A DNA stretch of 64,000 nucleotides, taken from NCBI GenBank assembly GCA_021848345.1, contig JAJZUV010000001.1, forward strand, positions 186,001 to 250,000, given 5' to 3'. Under the pieces are notes generated by a model that was not told where the DNA came from, did no database searches, and was given only the letters and a program-made list of their open reading frames with translations. Positions 1 to 9,560 of this stretch are shown piece by piece. The stretch is from Pseudomonadota bacterium (GTDB taxonomy: Bacteria; Pseudomonadota; Gammaproteobacteria; Burkholderiales; Burkholderiaceae_C). Position numbers and translations under genes: made by a program. Positions within the stretch are counted from its first letter, which is position 1, and the number at the start of each line of letters is the position of its first letter.

Positions 1-771
1 TTCCGCGACATCCAGGCGCAGCCGCGCAAGATCATCACCTCCCCCACCTGGTCGGGCATCGAGGACGAGAAGGTCTGCTACAACGCCGGCTACACCAACG
101 TGCACGAGCTGATCCCCTGGCGCACCCTGAGCGGACGCCAGCAGTTCTACCAGGACCATGCCTGGATGCTGGCCTTCGGCGAGGGCTTCGCCAGCTACCG
201 GCCGCCGGTCAACCTCAAGGCGGTGCACCCGGTGCGGGGCAAGTACGGCAACGGCAACCCCGAGGTGGTGCTGAACTGGATCACCCCCCACCAGAAGTGG
301 GGCATCCACAGCACCTTCACCGACAACCTGATCCTGCTCACCCTCAGCCGCGGCGGCCCCTGCGTGTGGATCTCCGAGGACGACGCGCGCGCCGCCGGCA
401 TCGAGGACAACGACTGGATCGAGGTGTTCAACGCCAACGGCGCCATCGCCGCGCGCGCCGTGGTCAGCCAGCGCGTGCGCGTGGGCATGGCCATGATGTA
501 CCACGCGCAGGACCGCCTGGTGAACACCCCCGCCTCCGAGGTCACGCACGCCCGCGGCGGCATCCACAACGCCGTCACGCGCATCGTCACCAAGCCCACC
601 CACATGATCGGCGGCTACGCGCAACTCGCCTACGGCTTCAACTACTACGGCACCGTCGGCGCCAACCGCGACGAATTCTGCATCGTGCGCAAGATGAACC
701 GCGTCGACTGGATGGACGAGCCCGCCGGCCCCGCCTACAGCCACGAAGCGCCCGCCCAAGGAGATCGATGA
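1..771 (+). CDS. narG: Respiratory nitrate reductase alpha subunit, C-terminal part (gene starts before the window)
   Basis: Frame 1 is open from base 1; the molybdopterin oxidoreductase C-terminal sequence is directly followed by narHJI, with the TGA overlapping the narH ATG. Confidence 0.95.
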   Translation, partial: FRDIQAQPRKIITSPTWSGIEDEKVCYNAGYTNVHELIPWRTLSGRQQFYQDHAWMLAFGEGFASYRPPVNLKAVHPVRGKYGNGNPEVVLNWITPHQKWGIHSTFTDNLILLTLSRGGPCVWISEDDARAAGIEDNDWIEVFNANGAIAARAVVSQRVRVGMAMMYHAQDRLVNTPASEVTHARGGIHNAVTRIVTKPTHMIGGYAQLAYGFNYYGTVGANRDEFCIVRKMNRVDWMDEPAGPAYSHEAPAQGDR

Positions 772-2294
772 TGAAAGTACGTGCGCAGATCGGCATGGTG
801 CTGAACCTGGACAAGTGCATCGGCTGCCACACCTGCTCGGTCACCTGCAAGCAGGTCTGGACCTCGCGCCCCGGCGTGGAATACGCCTGGTTCAACAACG
901 TCGAGAGCAAGCCCGGCGTGGGCTACCCGGTGGAATGGGAGAACCAGCAGAAATGGAAGGGCGGCTGGGTGCGCACCCCGCAGGGTTCGCTGCAGCCGCG
1001 CCAGGGCTCGCGCCTGTCCATCCTGCTGAAGATCTTCGCCAACCCCAACCTGCCGCAGATCGACGACTACTACGAGCCCTTCACCTTCGACTACGAGCAC
1101 CTGCACAAGGCGCCCGAGATGTCGGCGGCGCCCACCGCGCGGCCGCGCAGCCTGATCAGCGGCCAGCGCATGGAGAAGATCGAGTGGGGTCCCAACTGGG
1201 AGGAGATCCTCGGGGGGGAATTCTCCAAGCGCAGCCGCGACGCCAACTTCGAGGGCATGCAGAAGGAGATCTACGCCGAGTTCGAGAAGACCTTCATGAT
1301 GTACCTGCCCAGGCTGTGCGAGCACTGCCTGAACCCGGCCTGCGTCGCCTCCTGCCCCTCGGGCGCGATCTACAAGCGCGAGGAAGACGGCATCGTGCTC
1401 ATCGACCAGGACAAGTGCCGCGGCTGGCGCATGTGCGTGTCGGGCTGCCCGTACAAGAAGATCTACTACAACTGGGAAAGCGGCAAGTCCGAGAAGTGCA
1501 TCTTCTGCTACCCGCGCATCGAGGCCGGGCAGCCCACCGTGTGCTCGGAGACCTGCGTCGGACGCATCCGCTACCTCGGCGTGCTGCTGTACGACGCCGA
1601 CCGCATCGAGGAGGCGGCCGCCACGCCGCGCGAGCAGGACCTGTACGAGGCCCAGCTCGGCGTGTTCCTCGACCCGCACGACCCCGCGGTGATCGAGCAG
1701 GCGCGGCGCGACGGCGTGCCCGAGGCCTGGCTGCAGGCCGCGCGCAACTCGCCCGTGTACAAGATGGCCATGCAGTGGAAGATCGCGCTGCCCCTGCACC
1801 CCGAGTACCGCACCCTGCCCATGGTCTGGTACGTGCCGCCGCTGTCGCCCATCCAGAGCGCCGTGCAGTCCGGCATGGTGGGAACCCACGGCGCGCTGCC
1901 CGACGTCGCGCAACTGCGCATTCCGCTGCAGTACCTGGCCAACCTGCTGACCGCGGGCGAGATCGAACCCGTGCGTCGCGCGCTCGAGCGCATGCTGGCC
2001 ATGCGCTCGTACATGCGCGGCAAGCAGCTCGACGGGCGCCCCGACCTGGCGGCGCTCGCCCAGGTCGATCTGGCGCCGGACATGGTGGAGGACATGTATC
2101 GCATCCTGGCCATCGCCAACTACGAGGATCGCTTCGTCATTCCCACCAGCCATCGCGAATACGCCGAGAACGCCTTCGACCTCAAGGGTTCCTGCGGCTT
2201 CAGCTTCGGCAACGGCTGTTCCGACGGCGAGAGCGCGCCCTCGCTGTTCAGCGCCCGCAAGCGGCGCACCATTTCCATCCAGGAGCAACGCTGA
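768..2294 (+). CDS. narH: Nitrate reductase beta subunit (Fe-S)
   Basis: MMKVRAQIGMVLNLDKCIGCHTCSVTCKQVWT and further Cys clusters typical of NarH; the longer 297-start ORF is an upstream extension. Confidence 0.97.
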   Translation: MMKVRAQIGMVLNLDKCIGCHTCSVTCKQVWTSRPGVEYAWFNNVESKPGVGYPVEWENQQKWKGGWVRTPQGSLQPRQGSRLSILLKIFANPNLPQIDDYYEPFTFDYEHLHKAPEMSAAPTARPRSLISGQRMEKIEWGPNWEEILGGEFSKRSRDANFEGMQKEIYAEFEKTFMMYLPRLCEHCLNPACVASCPSGAIYKREEDGIVLIDQDKCRGWRMCVSGCPYKKIYYNWESGKSEKCIFCYPRIEAGQPTVCSETCVGRIRYLGVLLYDADRIEEAAATPREQDLYEAQLGVFLDPHDPAVIEQARRDGVPEAWLQAARNSPVYKMAMQWKIALPLHPEYRTLPMVWYVPPLSPIQSAVQSGMVGTHGALPDVAQLRIPLQYLANLLTAGEIEPVRRALERMLAMRSYMRGKQLDGRPDLAALAQVDLAPDMVEDMYRILAIANYEDRFVIPTSHREYAENAFDLKGSCGFSFGNGCSDGESAPSLFSARKRRTISIQEQR

Positions 2295-3073
2295 TGGACG
2301 CGATCACCCTGCAACGCCGGCTGCGCGCCTTCGCGCTGCTGTTCGACTACCCCGGCGAGGCCCTGCAGGCCCACGCCGACGCGATCGAGGCCGAACTGGC
2401 CGGCCTCGGCGCGCGGTCCGGCGCGAGCGCGACGGCCGCGCTGCTGCAGCACCTGCGCGACGCCGATCTGCTGGAACTGCAGGCCGAGTACGTCGACGTG
2501 TTCGACCGCGGCCGCAGCACCTCGCTGAACCTGTTCGAGCACGTGCACGGCGACGCGCGCGAGCGCGGCCAGGCCATGGTCGATCTGCTGCAGCAGTATC
2601 GCGAGGCCGGACTGGAGCTCGACAGCCGCGAGTTGCCCGACTACCTGCCGGTCTACCTGGAGTACTGCTCCATGCTGGAGCCGCAGGCGGCGCTGGACGC
2701 GCTGGGCGAGATCGCGCCGTTGCTGGTCAGCCTGGCCGCGGCGCTGGAGCGTCGCGATTCGCCCTGGGTGGCCGCCGCGGCCGCGCTGTGCGCACTGGCC
2801 GGCGAGAGCGACTGGCGCGCCAGCGCGCGCCGTGCCGCCGAGGCCGCGCGCGCCGCGCAGCAGCGTTCGCCGACTCCCGGGCCGCGCGAGCCCGCGCGCG
2901 ACATGGCGCCGCAAGGGCAGGGCGCCGACTGGAGCGCGGCGGCGCTGGACGCCGCCTGGGCCGAGGAGCCGGTGAGCTTCCTCGGCGCCTGCAGCCCGCA
3001 GGGCACGGCGGGCGCGGTGCAGGCGGTGCAATTCCACCCGCGCGCCGCGCAGGCGCGCGCATCCGGAGCTTGA
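2294..3073 (+). CDS. narJ: Nitrate reductase molybdenum cofactor assembly chaperone
   Basis: ATG overlaps the narH stop; LLFDYPGEAL...FEHVHGDARERGQAMVDLL is NarJ-like; position between narH and narI. Confidence 0.95.
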   Translation: MDAITLQRRLRAFALLFDYPGEALQAHADAIEAELAGLGARSGASATAALLQHLRDADLLELQAEYVDVFDRGRSTSLNLFEHVHGDARERGQAMVDLLQQYREAGLELDSRELPDYLPVYLEYCSMLEPQAALDALGEIAPLLVSLAAALERRDSPWVAAAAALCALAGESDWRASARRAAEAARAAQQRSPTPGPREPARDMAPQGQGADWSAAALDAAWAEEPVSFLGACSPQGTAGAVQAVQFHPRAAQARASGA

Positions 3074-3077
3074 GGCC

Positions 3078-3758
3078 ATGAACCTGTTCTTCTTCGGGGT
3101 CTACCCCTACATTGCCGGCACGGTCTTCCTGCTCGGCAGCCTGGTGCGCTTCGACCGCGAGCAATACCTGTGGCGCAGCGAGTCCAGCCAGATGTTGCGC
3201 ACCGGCACCCTGCGCTGGGGCTCCAACCTGTTCCACGTCGGCATCATCGGCCTGTTCTTCGGCCACCTGGTCGGGCTGCTGACTCCGCTGGCGGTGTTCG
3301 AGGCGCTGGGCCTGACGCCGCAGGACAAGCAGCTCATGGCCATGGGCACCGGCGGCACGCTGGGGCTGCTGATCCTGGTCGGGCTGCTGCTGCTGATCGC
3401 GAGGCGCCTGGGCGAGCCGCGCCTGAAGGCCACCACGCGTCCGATGGACTGGGTCACCCTGCTGTGGCTGCTGGCCACGCTGCTGCTGGGCCTGAGCACC
3501 ATCGCCGTGTCCGCCCACCACCTGGACGGGGCCGAGATGCTGCTGCTCATGTCCTGGGCCAAGGGGGTGGTGACCTTCCAGGGCGGAACCGCCGCCGCCT
3601 TCATCGCCAATGCCTCGCCGGTGTTCAAGGTGCACATCGTGTTCGGCCTGACCCTGTTCCTGCTGTTTCCCTTCACCCGCCTGGTGCACATCTGGAGCGG
3701 TATCGCCTCGGTGGCCTACCTGGCGCGGCCGTGGCAACTGGTGCGCACGCGTCGCTGA
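3078..3758 (+). CDS. narI: Nitrate reductase gamma subunit (cytochrome b)
   Basis: 226 aa multi-TM protein with NarI-type His motifs (FHVGIIGLFFGHLVG, TRLVHIWS). Confidence 0.95.
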   Translation: MNLFFFGVYPYIAGTVFLLGSLVRFDREQYLWRSESSQMLRTGTLRWGSNLFHVGIIGLFFGHLVGLLTPLAVFEALGLTPQDKQLMAMGTGGTLGLLILVGLLLLIARRLGEPRLKATTRPMDWVTLLWLLATLLLGLSTIAVSAHHLDGAEMLLLMSWAKGVVTFQGGTAAAFIANASPVFKVHIVFGLTLFLLFPFTRLVHIWSGIASVAYLARPWQLVRTRR

Positions 3759-3775
3759 ACCGAGGAGTCCGAGCC

Positions 3776-4432
3776 ATGCCATCCGAGCGCAATCCCGAAA
3801 CGGCGATGCAGCAACGCCTGCTGCGCCACTTGCGCGAACGCGCGCTGTCCCTGGGCCTGGGCGAGGCCTCGCTGGGCGACGAACAACTGTTCGAGGCCCT
3901 GCTGGAACACGACCTGCGCGTGCCCGAGCCCTCCGAGGAGGAGTGCCGGCGCTACCACGAGGCGCACGCCGACGAGCTGCGCCAGGGGGCGCTGGCCGAG
4001 GCGGATCACATCCTGTTCGCGGTCACCGACACCACGCCCATCGAAGCCCTGCGGCGCCACGCCGAGGGCGTGCTCAACGCGCTGCTCGCCGGCGAGGCCG
4101 AGTTCGCGCAACTGGCGCGTGCCGAATCCAACTGCCCCTCGGCCCAGGTCGGCGGCAACCTCGGGCAGCTCACGCGCGAGCAGTGCGTGCCCGAGTTCTG
4201 GGCCGCGCTGGCGCAGCACGCACGCCCCGGGCTGCTGCCGCGCCTGGTGCCCACGCGCTTCGGCCTGCACGTGGTGCGCCTGCATCGCTTCGATCCCGGT
4301 CGCCTGCCGCCCTTCGAGGATCTGCACGAGAGCCTGGCCCAGCGCCTGCACCAGCAGTCGCTGGTGCGTGCGACGGCGTTGTACGCTGAGGACCTGCGGC
4401 GCCAGCTCGAAGCCGAGCCCGCCGCGGCCTGA
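3776..4432 (+). CDS. Parvulin-type peptidyl-prolyl isomerase associated with nar operon
   Basis: ADHILFAV...AQLARAESNCPSAQVGGNLGQLTREQCVPEF...TRFGLHVVRL rotamase motif; immediately downstream of narI. Confidence 0.85.
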   Translation: MPSERNPETAMQQRLLRHLRERALSLGLGEASLGDEQLFEALLEHDLRVPEPSEEECRRYHEAHADELRQGALAEADHILFAVTDTTPIEALRRHAEGVLNALLAGEAEFAQLARAESNCPSAQVGGNLGQLTREQCVPEFWAALAQHARPGLLPRLVPTRFGLHVVRLHRFDPGRLPPFEDLHESLAQRLHQQSLVRATALYAEDLRRQLEAEPAAA

Positions 4433-4463
4433 GATCCCGCACGCCCGCCCGTACTCCCGCGCC

Positions 4464-4901
4464 ATGCTCCTGGAAAGCCTGCTCGCCTATCTGCACATCT
4501 CGGCCATCCTCGGACTGGCCGTGTTCCTCACCGCGCGCGTGGCGCTGCTGCGCCCGGAGGTGCTGGAGCAGCGCCCGCTGCTGCTGCGGCGCCTGGCGCG
4601 CCTGGACCTGTGGTGCTGGGGAGCCTTCGCCGCGGTGGCGCTGAGCGGCGCCGCGCGGGTGGCGCTGGGGGTCAAGGGCGAGGCCTGGTACGCCCACAAC
4701 CCCTTGCTGTGGACCAAGCTGGCGCTGTTCGGCGCGATGATGCTGATGGGCCTGCCCGCCAGCCGGGCCTGCAGGCGCTGGGTGGCGCTGGGCCAGGCTC
4801 CGCTGGCCGAGATCGCCGAACAGCGCCGCTGGCTCATGTGGCAGGCTCACGTGATGGTGCTGCTGCCGCTGTTCGGCGTGCTCATGGCCTACGGATACTG
4901 A
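4464..4901 (+). CDS. DUF2214-like integral membrane protein
   Basis: Four predicted hydrophobic segments; MLLESLLAYLHISAILGLAVFLTARVALLRPE resembles DUF2214. Confidence 0.65.
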   Translation: MLLESLLAYLHISAILGLAVFLTARVALLRPEVLEQRPLLLRRLARLDLWCWGAFAAVALSGAARVALGVKGEAWYAHNPLLWTKLALFGAMMLMGLPASRACRRWVALGQAPLAEIAEQRRWLMWQAHVMVLLPLFGVLMAYGY

Positions 4902-4907
4902 AGGTCC

Positions 4908-5804
4908 TCAGGCCTCGGCCAGCTCCAGGTTGGCCAGGTCGCTCAGCAGGCTCGGCCCCTGGGGCTCCCAGCCCAGCCAGCGACGCGTGAGCTCGCTGGA
5001 CGCCGGCACGTCGTGCCCGGCGAAGCGGGCCAGCCAGCCGAACACCTCCGGCGCCTGTTCGGCGTCGACCGAACGCACCGGCAGGTCCAGGCGCCGGCCG
5101 ATCACCTCGGCCATGTCGCGCAGCGCGACCCCGCCTTCGTTGACGGCGTGGTACTTGGCGTTGGGCTCGGCGCGCTCGAAGGCCAGGCGGTACAGGCGCG
5201 CCACGTCCAGCCGGTGCGCCGCCGGCCAGCGCTGCGTGCCGTCGCCCACGTAGGCGCAATAGCCGAGTTCGCGAAAGCGCGCGATCATCGGCGTGATCAG
5301 GCCCTGGCTGCGGGTGTCGTGCACCTGCGGCAGGCGCACAACCGCGACGTTCACCCCCGCCGCGGCGGCCAGCGCCGCCGCCTGCTCGGTGGCCGCGCGG
5401 GGATGCACCTCGGTGCCGACGATGGGGTAGTGCTCGCGCGCGGGTTCGCCGGGCACGGTGTTGGCCAATGGAACGCCCGAGGTGACCAGCAGCGGGCGCC
5501 CGGAGTCGCCCAGGCCTTCGGCGAGGGCCTGGATGACCGCGCGGTCGTCCTCGCAATTGGCGACGAAGCGGGTGAAGTCGTGCTTGAAGCCGAGGTGGAT
5601 CACGCCGTCGCAGGCCGCCGCGGCCTCGCGCAGCAGGGCGCCGTCCTCCAGCCGGCCGTGCAGCACCTCGCCGCCCGCGGCCTGCAACGCCGCGGCCTTC
5701 TCGGGCGCGCGGCACAGGCCCAGCACCGAATGGCCCGCGCCGACGAGTTGCTCGACCACGGCCGAGCCGATGTTCCCGGTGGCACCGGTGACGAATACAC
5801 GCAT
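4908..5804 (-). CDS. NAD-dependent epimerase/SDR family protein
   Basis: MRVFVTGATGNIGSAVVEQLVGAGHSVLGLCR Rossmann motif; extended SDR. Confidence 0.85.
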   Translation of the reverse strand: MRVFVTGATGNIGSAVVEQLVGAGHSVLGLCRAPEKAAALQAAGGEVLHGRLEDGALLREAAAACDGVIHLGFKHDFTRFVANCEDDRAVIQALAEGLGDSGRPLLVTSGVPLANTVPGEPAREHYPIVGTEVHPRAATEQAAALAAAAGVNVAVVRLPQVHDTRSQGLITPMIARFRELGYCAYVGDGTQRWPAAHRLDVARLYRLAFERAEPNAKYHAVNEGGVALRDMAEVIGRRLDLPVRSVDAEQAPEVFGWLARFAGHDVPASSELTRRWLGWEPQGPSLLSDLANLELAEA

Positions 5805-5827
5805 GGGGTTTTCTCCTTGCCAGGGTT

Positions 5828-6724
5828 TCAGGCCGCGAAGTACGCGGGGTGATCGAGGTCGGCGAGCAGCTCCGGCTGTGCGGGCTGCCAGCCCAGCACG
5901 GCGCGCGTGTGTTCGCTCGACGACGGACAGTCGAGGCCGACGAATTGCGCCATCCAGCCGAAATGGGCGGCCGCCTGCTCGAGGGCGATGGAGCGCGCGG
6001 GCACGCCCAGGCGCGCGCCGATGGTCTCGGCGATGCGCCGCATCGGCACCCCCTGCTCGGCCACCGCGTGGAAGGGCCCGGCATCGGCGCCTTGTTCGAG
6101 GGCCAGCCGGAACACGCGGGCGGCGTCCAGGCGGTGCACCGCCGGCCAGCGGTTGGCACCGTCGCCGATGTAGGGCGACACGCCCTTTTCCCGCGCCAGC
6201 GCGATGATGCGCGGCACGAAGCCGTGGTCGCCGTGGCCGTGCACGGTGGGCGCCAGGCGCACCGCGGCGCCGCGCACGCCGCGCGCGCGCAGCCGCGCCA
6301 GCGCCGCTTCCGGGTTGCGGGGCAGGGCGGCCAGCTCCTGCCTTGCCGGAGTGCGCTCGCTGGACACACTGCCGGGCGCCAGCAGCGCCACGCCCGAGGC
6401 CACCACCAGCGGCCGGTCGCTTCCCTCCAGGCTGGCACCCAGCGCCTCGATGGCCACGGTCTCGTCGGCCCCGTTCTGCGCGAAGCGGGAGAAATCGTGG
6501 TCGAAGGCCAGGTGGATCACGCCGTCGGCGGACTGCGCGGCGCGCCGCAGCCCCTGCAGGTCCTGCAGCGAGCCCTCGACGACCTCGGCTCCCGCGGCGG
6601 CCAGGTCCGCCGCCTTGGCGGGGCTGCGGCACAGGCCCAGCACCTGATGTCCGGCGGCGATCAGCTCGCGCACCACGGCCGAGCCCACCCAGCCCGTCGC
6701 GCCTGTCACGAATACACGCATCAT
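5828..6724 (-). CDS. NAD-dependent epimerase/SDR family protein (tandem paralog)
   Basis: MMRVFVTGATGWVGSAVVRELIAAGHQVLGLCRSP; closely similar to the adjacent ORF 4908-5804. Confidence 0.85.
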   Translation of the reverse strand: MMRVFVTGATGWVGSAVVRELIAAGHQVLGLCRSPAKAADLAAAGAEVVEGSLQDLQGLRRAAQSADGVIHLAFDHDFSRFAQNGADETVAIEALGASLEGSDRPLVVASGVALLAPGSVSSERTPARQELAALPRNPEAALARLRARGVRGAAVRLAPTVHGHGDHGFVPRIIALAREKGVSPYIGDGANRWPAVHRLDAARVFRLALEQGADAGPFHAVAEQGVPMRRIAETIGARLGVPARSIALEQAAAHFGWMAQFVGLDCPSSSEHTRAVLGWQPAQPELLADLDHPAYFAA

Positions 6725-6801
6725 GCTTGCTCCGAAATGGTCATGGACGCATTCTGGAAGCCGGATTTATGATGGTAAAGTAGTGAACTTATCCTAGTAT
6801 T

Positions 6802-7617
6802 ATGACTACCAGCCACCTGGGCGAATATCTGCGGGACCGGCGCATGCGTCTGGACCCCGCGGCGCTGGGCTATCCCTCCGAGCGCCGGCGCACGCCGGGC
6901 CTGCGGCGCGAGGAAGTGGCGCAGCGCGCCAACATCAGCCCCACCTGGTACACCTGGCTGGAGCAGGGGCGTGGCGGGGCGCCGTCGGCCGCGGTGCTGG
7001 ATCGCATCGCGCACGCGCTGATGCTCACCGACGTCGAGCGCGAGCACCTGTTCCTGCTCGGGCTCGGGCGCCCGCCGCAGGCGCGCTACCAGGTCAACGA
7101 GGGCGTCACGCCGCGCCTGCAGCGCCTGCTGGACGTGCTGGACCCCTGCCCCGCGGTGATCCGCACCGCCACCTGGGACGTGATCGCCTGGAACCGCGGG
7201 GCGACGCGGGTGCTGATGGACTACGCTGCGCTGGCGCCGCAGCAGCGCAACGTGTTGCGCCACCTGTTCCTGGATGCGCGCGCCCGCGCCGCGCAGTACG
7301 ACTGGGACAGCGTGGCGCGCGCCGTGGTGGGCAGTTTCCGGGTGGAGGCCGCGCGCGCCGGCGCGGCTGCCGCGGTGCAGCCGCTGGTGGACGAACTCAG
7401 CCGGCTCAGCCCCGAGTTCAGCGCCTTGTGGAACGAGCCGGAACTTCCCTCGTCGCGCCACGAGGCGGTCAAGCACATCCGCCACCCGGTGTTGGGCAGT
7501 TTCGCCTTCGAATACTCGACCTTCGCGGTGGACGGCCGGACCGACCTCAGCCTGGTGATCTACAACCCGGCCACGCCGGACGATCTCCAGCGCCTGCGCG
7601 AACTGCTGGAAACCTGA
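6802..7617 (+). CDS. XRE-family transcriptional regulator with MmyB-like ligand-binding domain
   Basis: TPGLRREEVAQRANISPTWYTWLEQGR HTH plus C-terminal ligand-binding-like domain; divergent from the SDR pair. Confidence 0.85.
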   Translation: MTTSHLGEYLRDRRMRLDPAALGYPSERRRTPGLRREEVAQRANISPTWYTWLEQGRGGAPSAAVLDRIAHALMLTDVEREHLFLLGLGRPPQARYQVNEGVTPRLQRLLDVLDPCPAVIRTATWDVIAWNRGATRVLMDYAALAPQQRNVLRHLFLDARARAAQYDWDSVARAVVGSFRVEAARAGAAAAVQPLVDELSRLSPEFSALWNEPELPSSRHEAVKHIRHPVLGSFAFEYSTFAVDGRTDLSLVIYNPATPDDLQRLRELLET

Positions 7618-7754
7618 GCGGCCCGGCGCTCGGCCGCCAGCAGGTTTGCCCGCATCGGCGGACAATATCCCCTTGCCGCGCTGCGGGAATCCTCCGCAGC
7701 GGCGCGCGCCCCGCGTGCCGCTGCCCGCGGGGCGCATCGACCCCCTCCGTCCCC

Positions 7755-9278
7755 ATGCCCGCCCTGTCTTCCCCGCGGTCGCCGTCCGCGTCCGCGCAGC
7801 CCGCGTCGTCCCCTCCCACCGCACCGTCAGGCCACCACGGCTGGGCGCTGGCCATGCTGCTCATCGGCGCCATCCTGCCGCCGCTGGACTACTTCATCGT
7901 CAACCTCGCGCTGCCGGCCATCCACGCCGGGATCGGCGCCAGCGACTCGCAACTGCAGTTCGTGATCTCGGCCTACGCCTGCGCCAACGCGGTGGTGCTG
8001 ATCACCGGCGGCCGCCTGGGCGACCTGTACGGGCGCAAGCGCATGTTCATGATCGCGATGGCCGGCTTCGTCGCCGCCTCCGCGCTGTGCGGCATGGCGC
8101 CCGATGCCAACGTGCTGATCGCCGGGCGCGTGCTGCAGGGCGTGTTCGCCGCCACGCTGACCCCGCAGGTGCTGGCGACCATTCGCAGCGTGTTCAGCGC
8201 GCGCGAGCAGGTGCGCGTGATGGGCCTGTTCGGCTTCGTCTACGGCCTGGCCGCGGTCATCGGCCAGCTGGGCGGGGGCGCGCTGATCAGCCTGCATCCC
8301 TTCGGCCTGGGCTGGCGCGCTATTTTCCTGGTCAACCTGCCCATCGGCCTGGTGGCCCTGTTCGGAAGCTGGCGCCATCTGCCGGAGAACCGCCCGCCGC
8401 GCGGCGCCGGCATCGACGTACCGGGCACGCTGCTGCTGTCCCTGTTCCTGCTCGCGCTGATCGTTCCCCTGACGCGCGGGCCCGAGGTGGGCTGGCCGCT
8501 GTGGACCTGGCTGGGCTTCGCGGCGGCCGCCGTGCTGCTGCCCCTGTTCATCGCCGTGGAGCGAGCCCGCCTCGCGCGTGGACACGACCCGCTGCTCGAC
8601 CTGCGCCTGTTCGCCAATCCGGTGGTCACGCTCGGGCTGTTGCTGGCCTTCCTGTTCTACTGGATGAGCGTGTTCTTCCTGGCCTTCGGGATCTATCTGC
8701 AAAGCGGGCTGCACTGGACCCCGCTGCAGGCCGGGCTGGCCATCCTGCCCTTCGGGCTGGGGTTCCTGGCGGCACCGTTGCTGCTGCCCCGTCTGGTGGC
8801 GCGCCTGGGCGCGCAGCCCACGCTGAGCGCCAGTTTCGCGATGCTGTCGGCGGGCCTGGGCCTGGCCGCGCAGTGGGCCGGCGCTCGCGCGCCCGGCTGG
8901 GCCTTCTACGTCGGCCTGGTGGTGGCGGGCGCGGGCCAGGGGCTGACCCTGCCGTCGGTGCTGCGCATCGTGCTGGGCGAGGTCGCGCCGGAGCGAGCCG
9001 GCGTGGCCTCGGGCATGATCACCGCGATGTTGCAGATCGGCTCGGCGGTGGGCGCCGCGGTGCTCGGCGGCGTGTTCTTCGCCGCGCTGGGCCCGCATCC
9101 CGACGCGGCCGCCTACCTGTACGCCTTCCGCCACGCGTTGCATGCGCTACTGCTGGTGCTCGTGGCCTGCATCGCGATGTCCCTGCTGTTCGCGCCGCTG
9201 CACGCACGCCGTCGGCGCCAGGCCGGTGCCGCGGCGCCTTGCGCGAACGCCTGCGCGGGGCGCAATGCAGGGTCCTAG
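7755..9278 (+). CDS. MFS transporter, DHA2 (14-TM) drug efflux type
   Basis: LPPLDYFIVNLALPAI...GGRLGDLYGRKRMFMIAMAGF MFS signature. Confidence 0.87.
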   Translation: MPALSSPRSPSASAQPASSPPTAPSGHHGWALAMLLIGAILPPLDYFIVNLALPAIHAGIGASDSQLQFVISAYACANAVVLITGGRLGDLYGRKRMFMIAMAGFVAASALCGMAPDANVLIAGRVLQGVFAATLTPQVLATIRSVFSAREQVRVMGLFGFVYGLAAVIGQLGGGALISLHPFGLGWRAIFLVNLPIGLVALFGSWRHLPENRPPRGAGIDVPGTLLLSLFLLALIVPLTRGPEVGWPLWTWLGFAAAAVLLPLFIAVERARLARGHDPLLDLRLFANPVVTLGLLLAFLFYWMSVFFLAFGIYLQSGLHWTPLQAGLAILPFGLGFLAAPLLLPRLVARLGAQPTLSASFAMLSAGLGLAAQWAGARAPGWAFYVGLVVAGAGQGLTLPSVLRIVLGEVAPERAGVASGMITAMLQIGSAVGAAVLGGVFFAALGPHPDAAAYLYAFRHALHALLLVLVACIAMSLLFAPLHARRRRQAGAAAPCANACAGRNAGS

Positions 9279-9298
9279 TGTCCTGGACAGGACACTAG
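9275..9298. repeat. Perfect 11-bp inverted repeat at the MFS stop codon
   Basis: CTAGTGTCCTG-GA-CAGGACACTAG; not followed by a T tract. Confidence 0.9.
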
Positions 9299-9323
9299 CA
9301 GACTGTTGAACTACCGGAGGGGG
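9297..9323 (+). repeat. Dispersed 27-nt motif, copy 1
   Basis: AGCAGACTGTTGAACTACCGGAGGGGG; similar to 35893-35919 (-) and 57151-57177 (-). Confidence 0.7.
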
Positions 9324-9560
9324 CCGCGCACGGTCTGCGCCCGCACGGCGGGATGCACCTGCTGACCCGCCCGCGACTCGACGCGATGCGGCGCAGCATT
9401 TCCCCCGGTCGGATGCCCGGCAAATACCCCTAAGGGAATTCACGCCTTCCAACGAATCAATTACACATTAAGTTACTCATCCATGCATCTTGTTTCGAGC
9501 GTGGAGCCGGCCGCACTTCACGAAACTCGAACGGCGCGGCCATTCCAGGGGAGACGAGCC

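Noticed and set aside
735-2288. Long minus-strand ORFs opposite narH (735..2288, 1571..2119) and alternate-frame plus ORF 815..3073
   Set aside because: Shadow ORFs caused by high GC; compositionally odd (Arg/Ala/His-rich) and opposite well-recognised nar genes.
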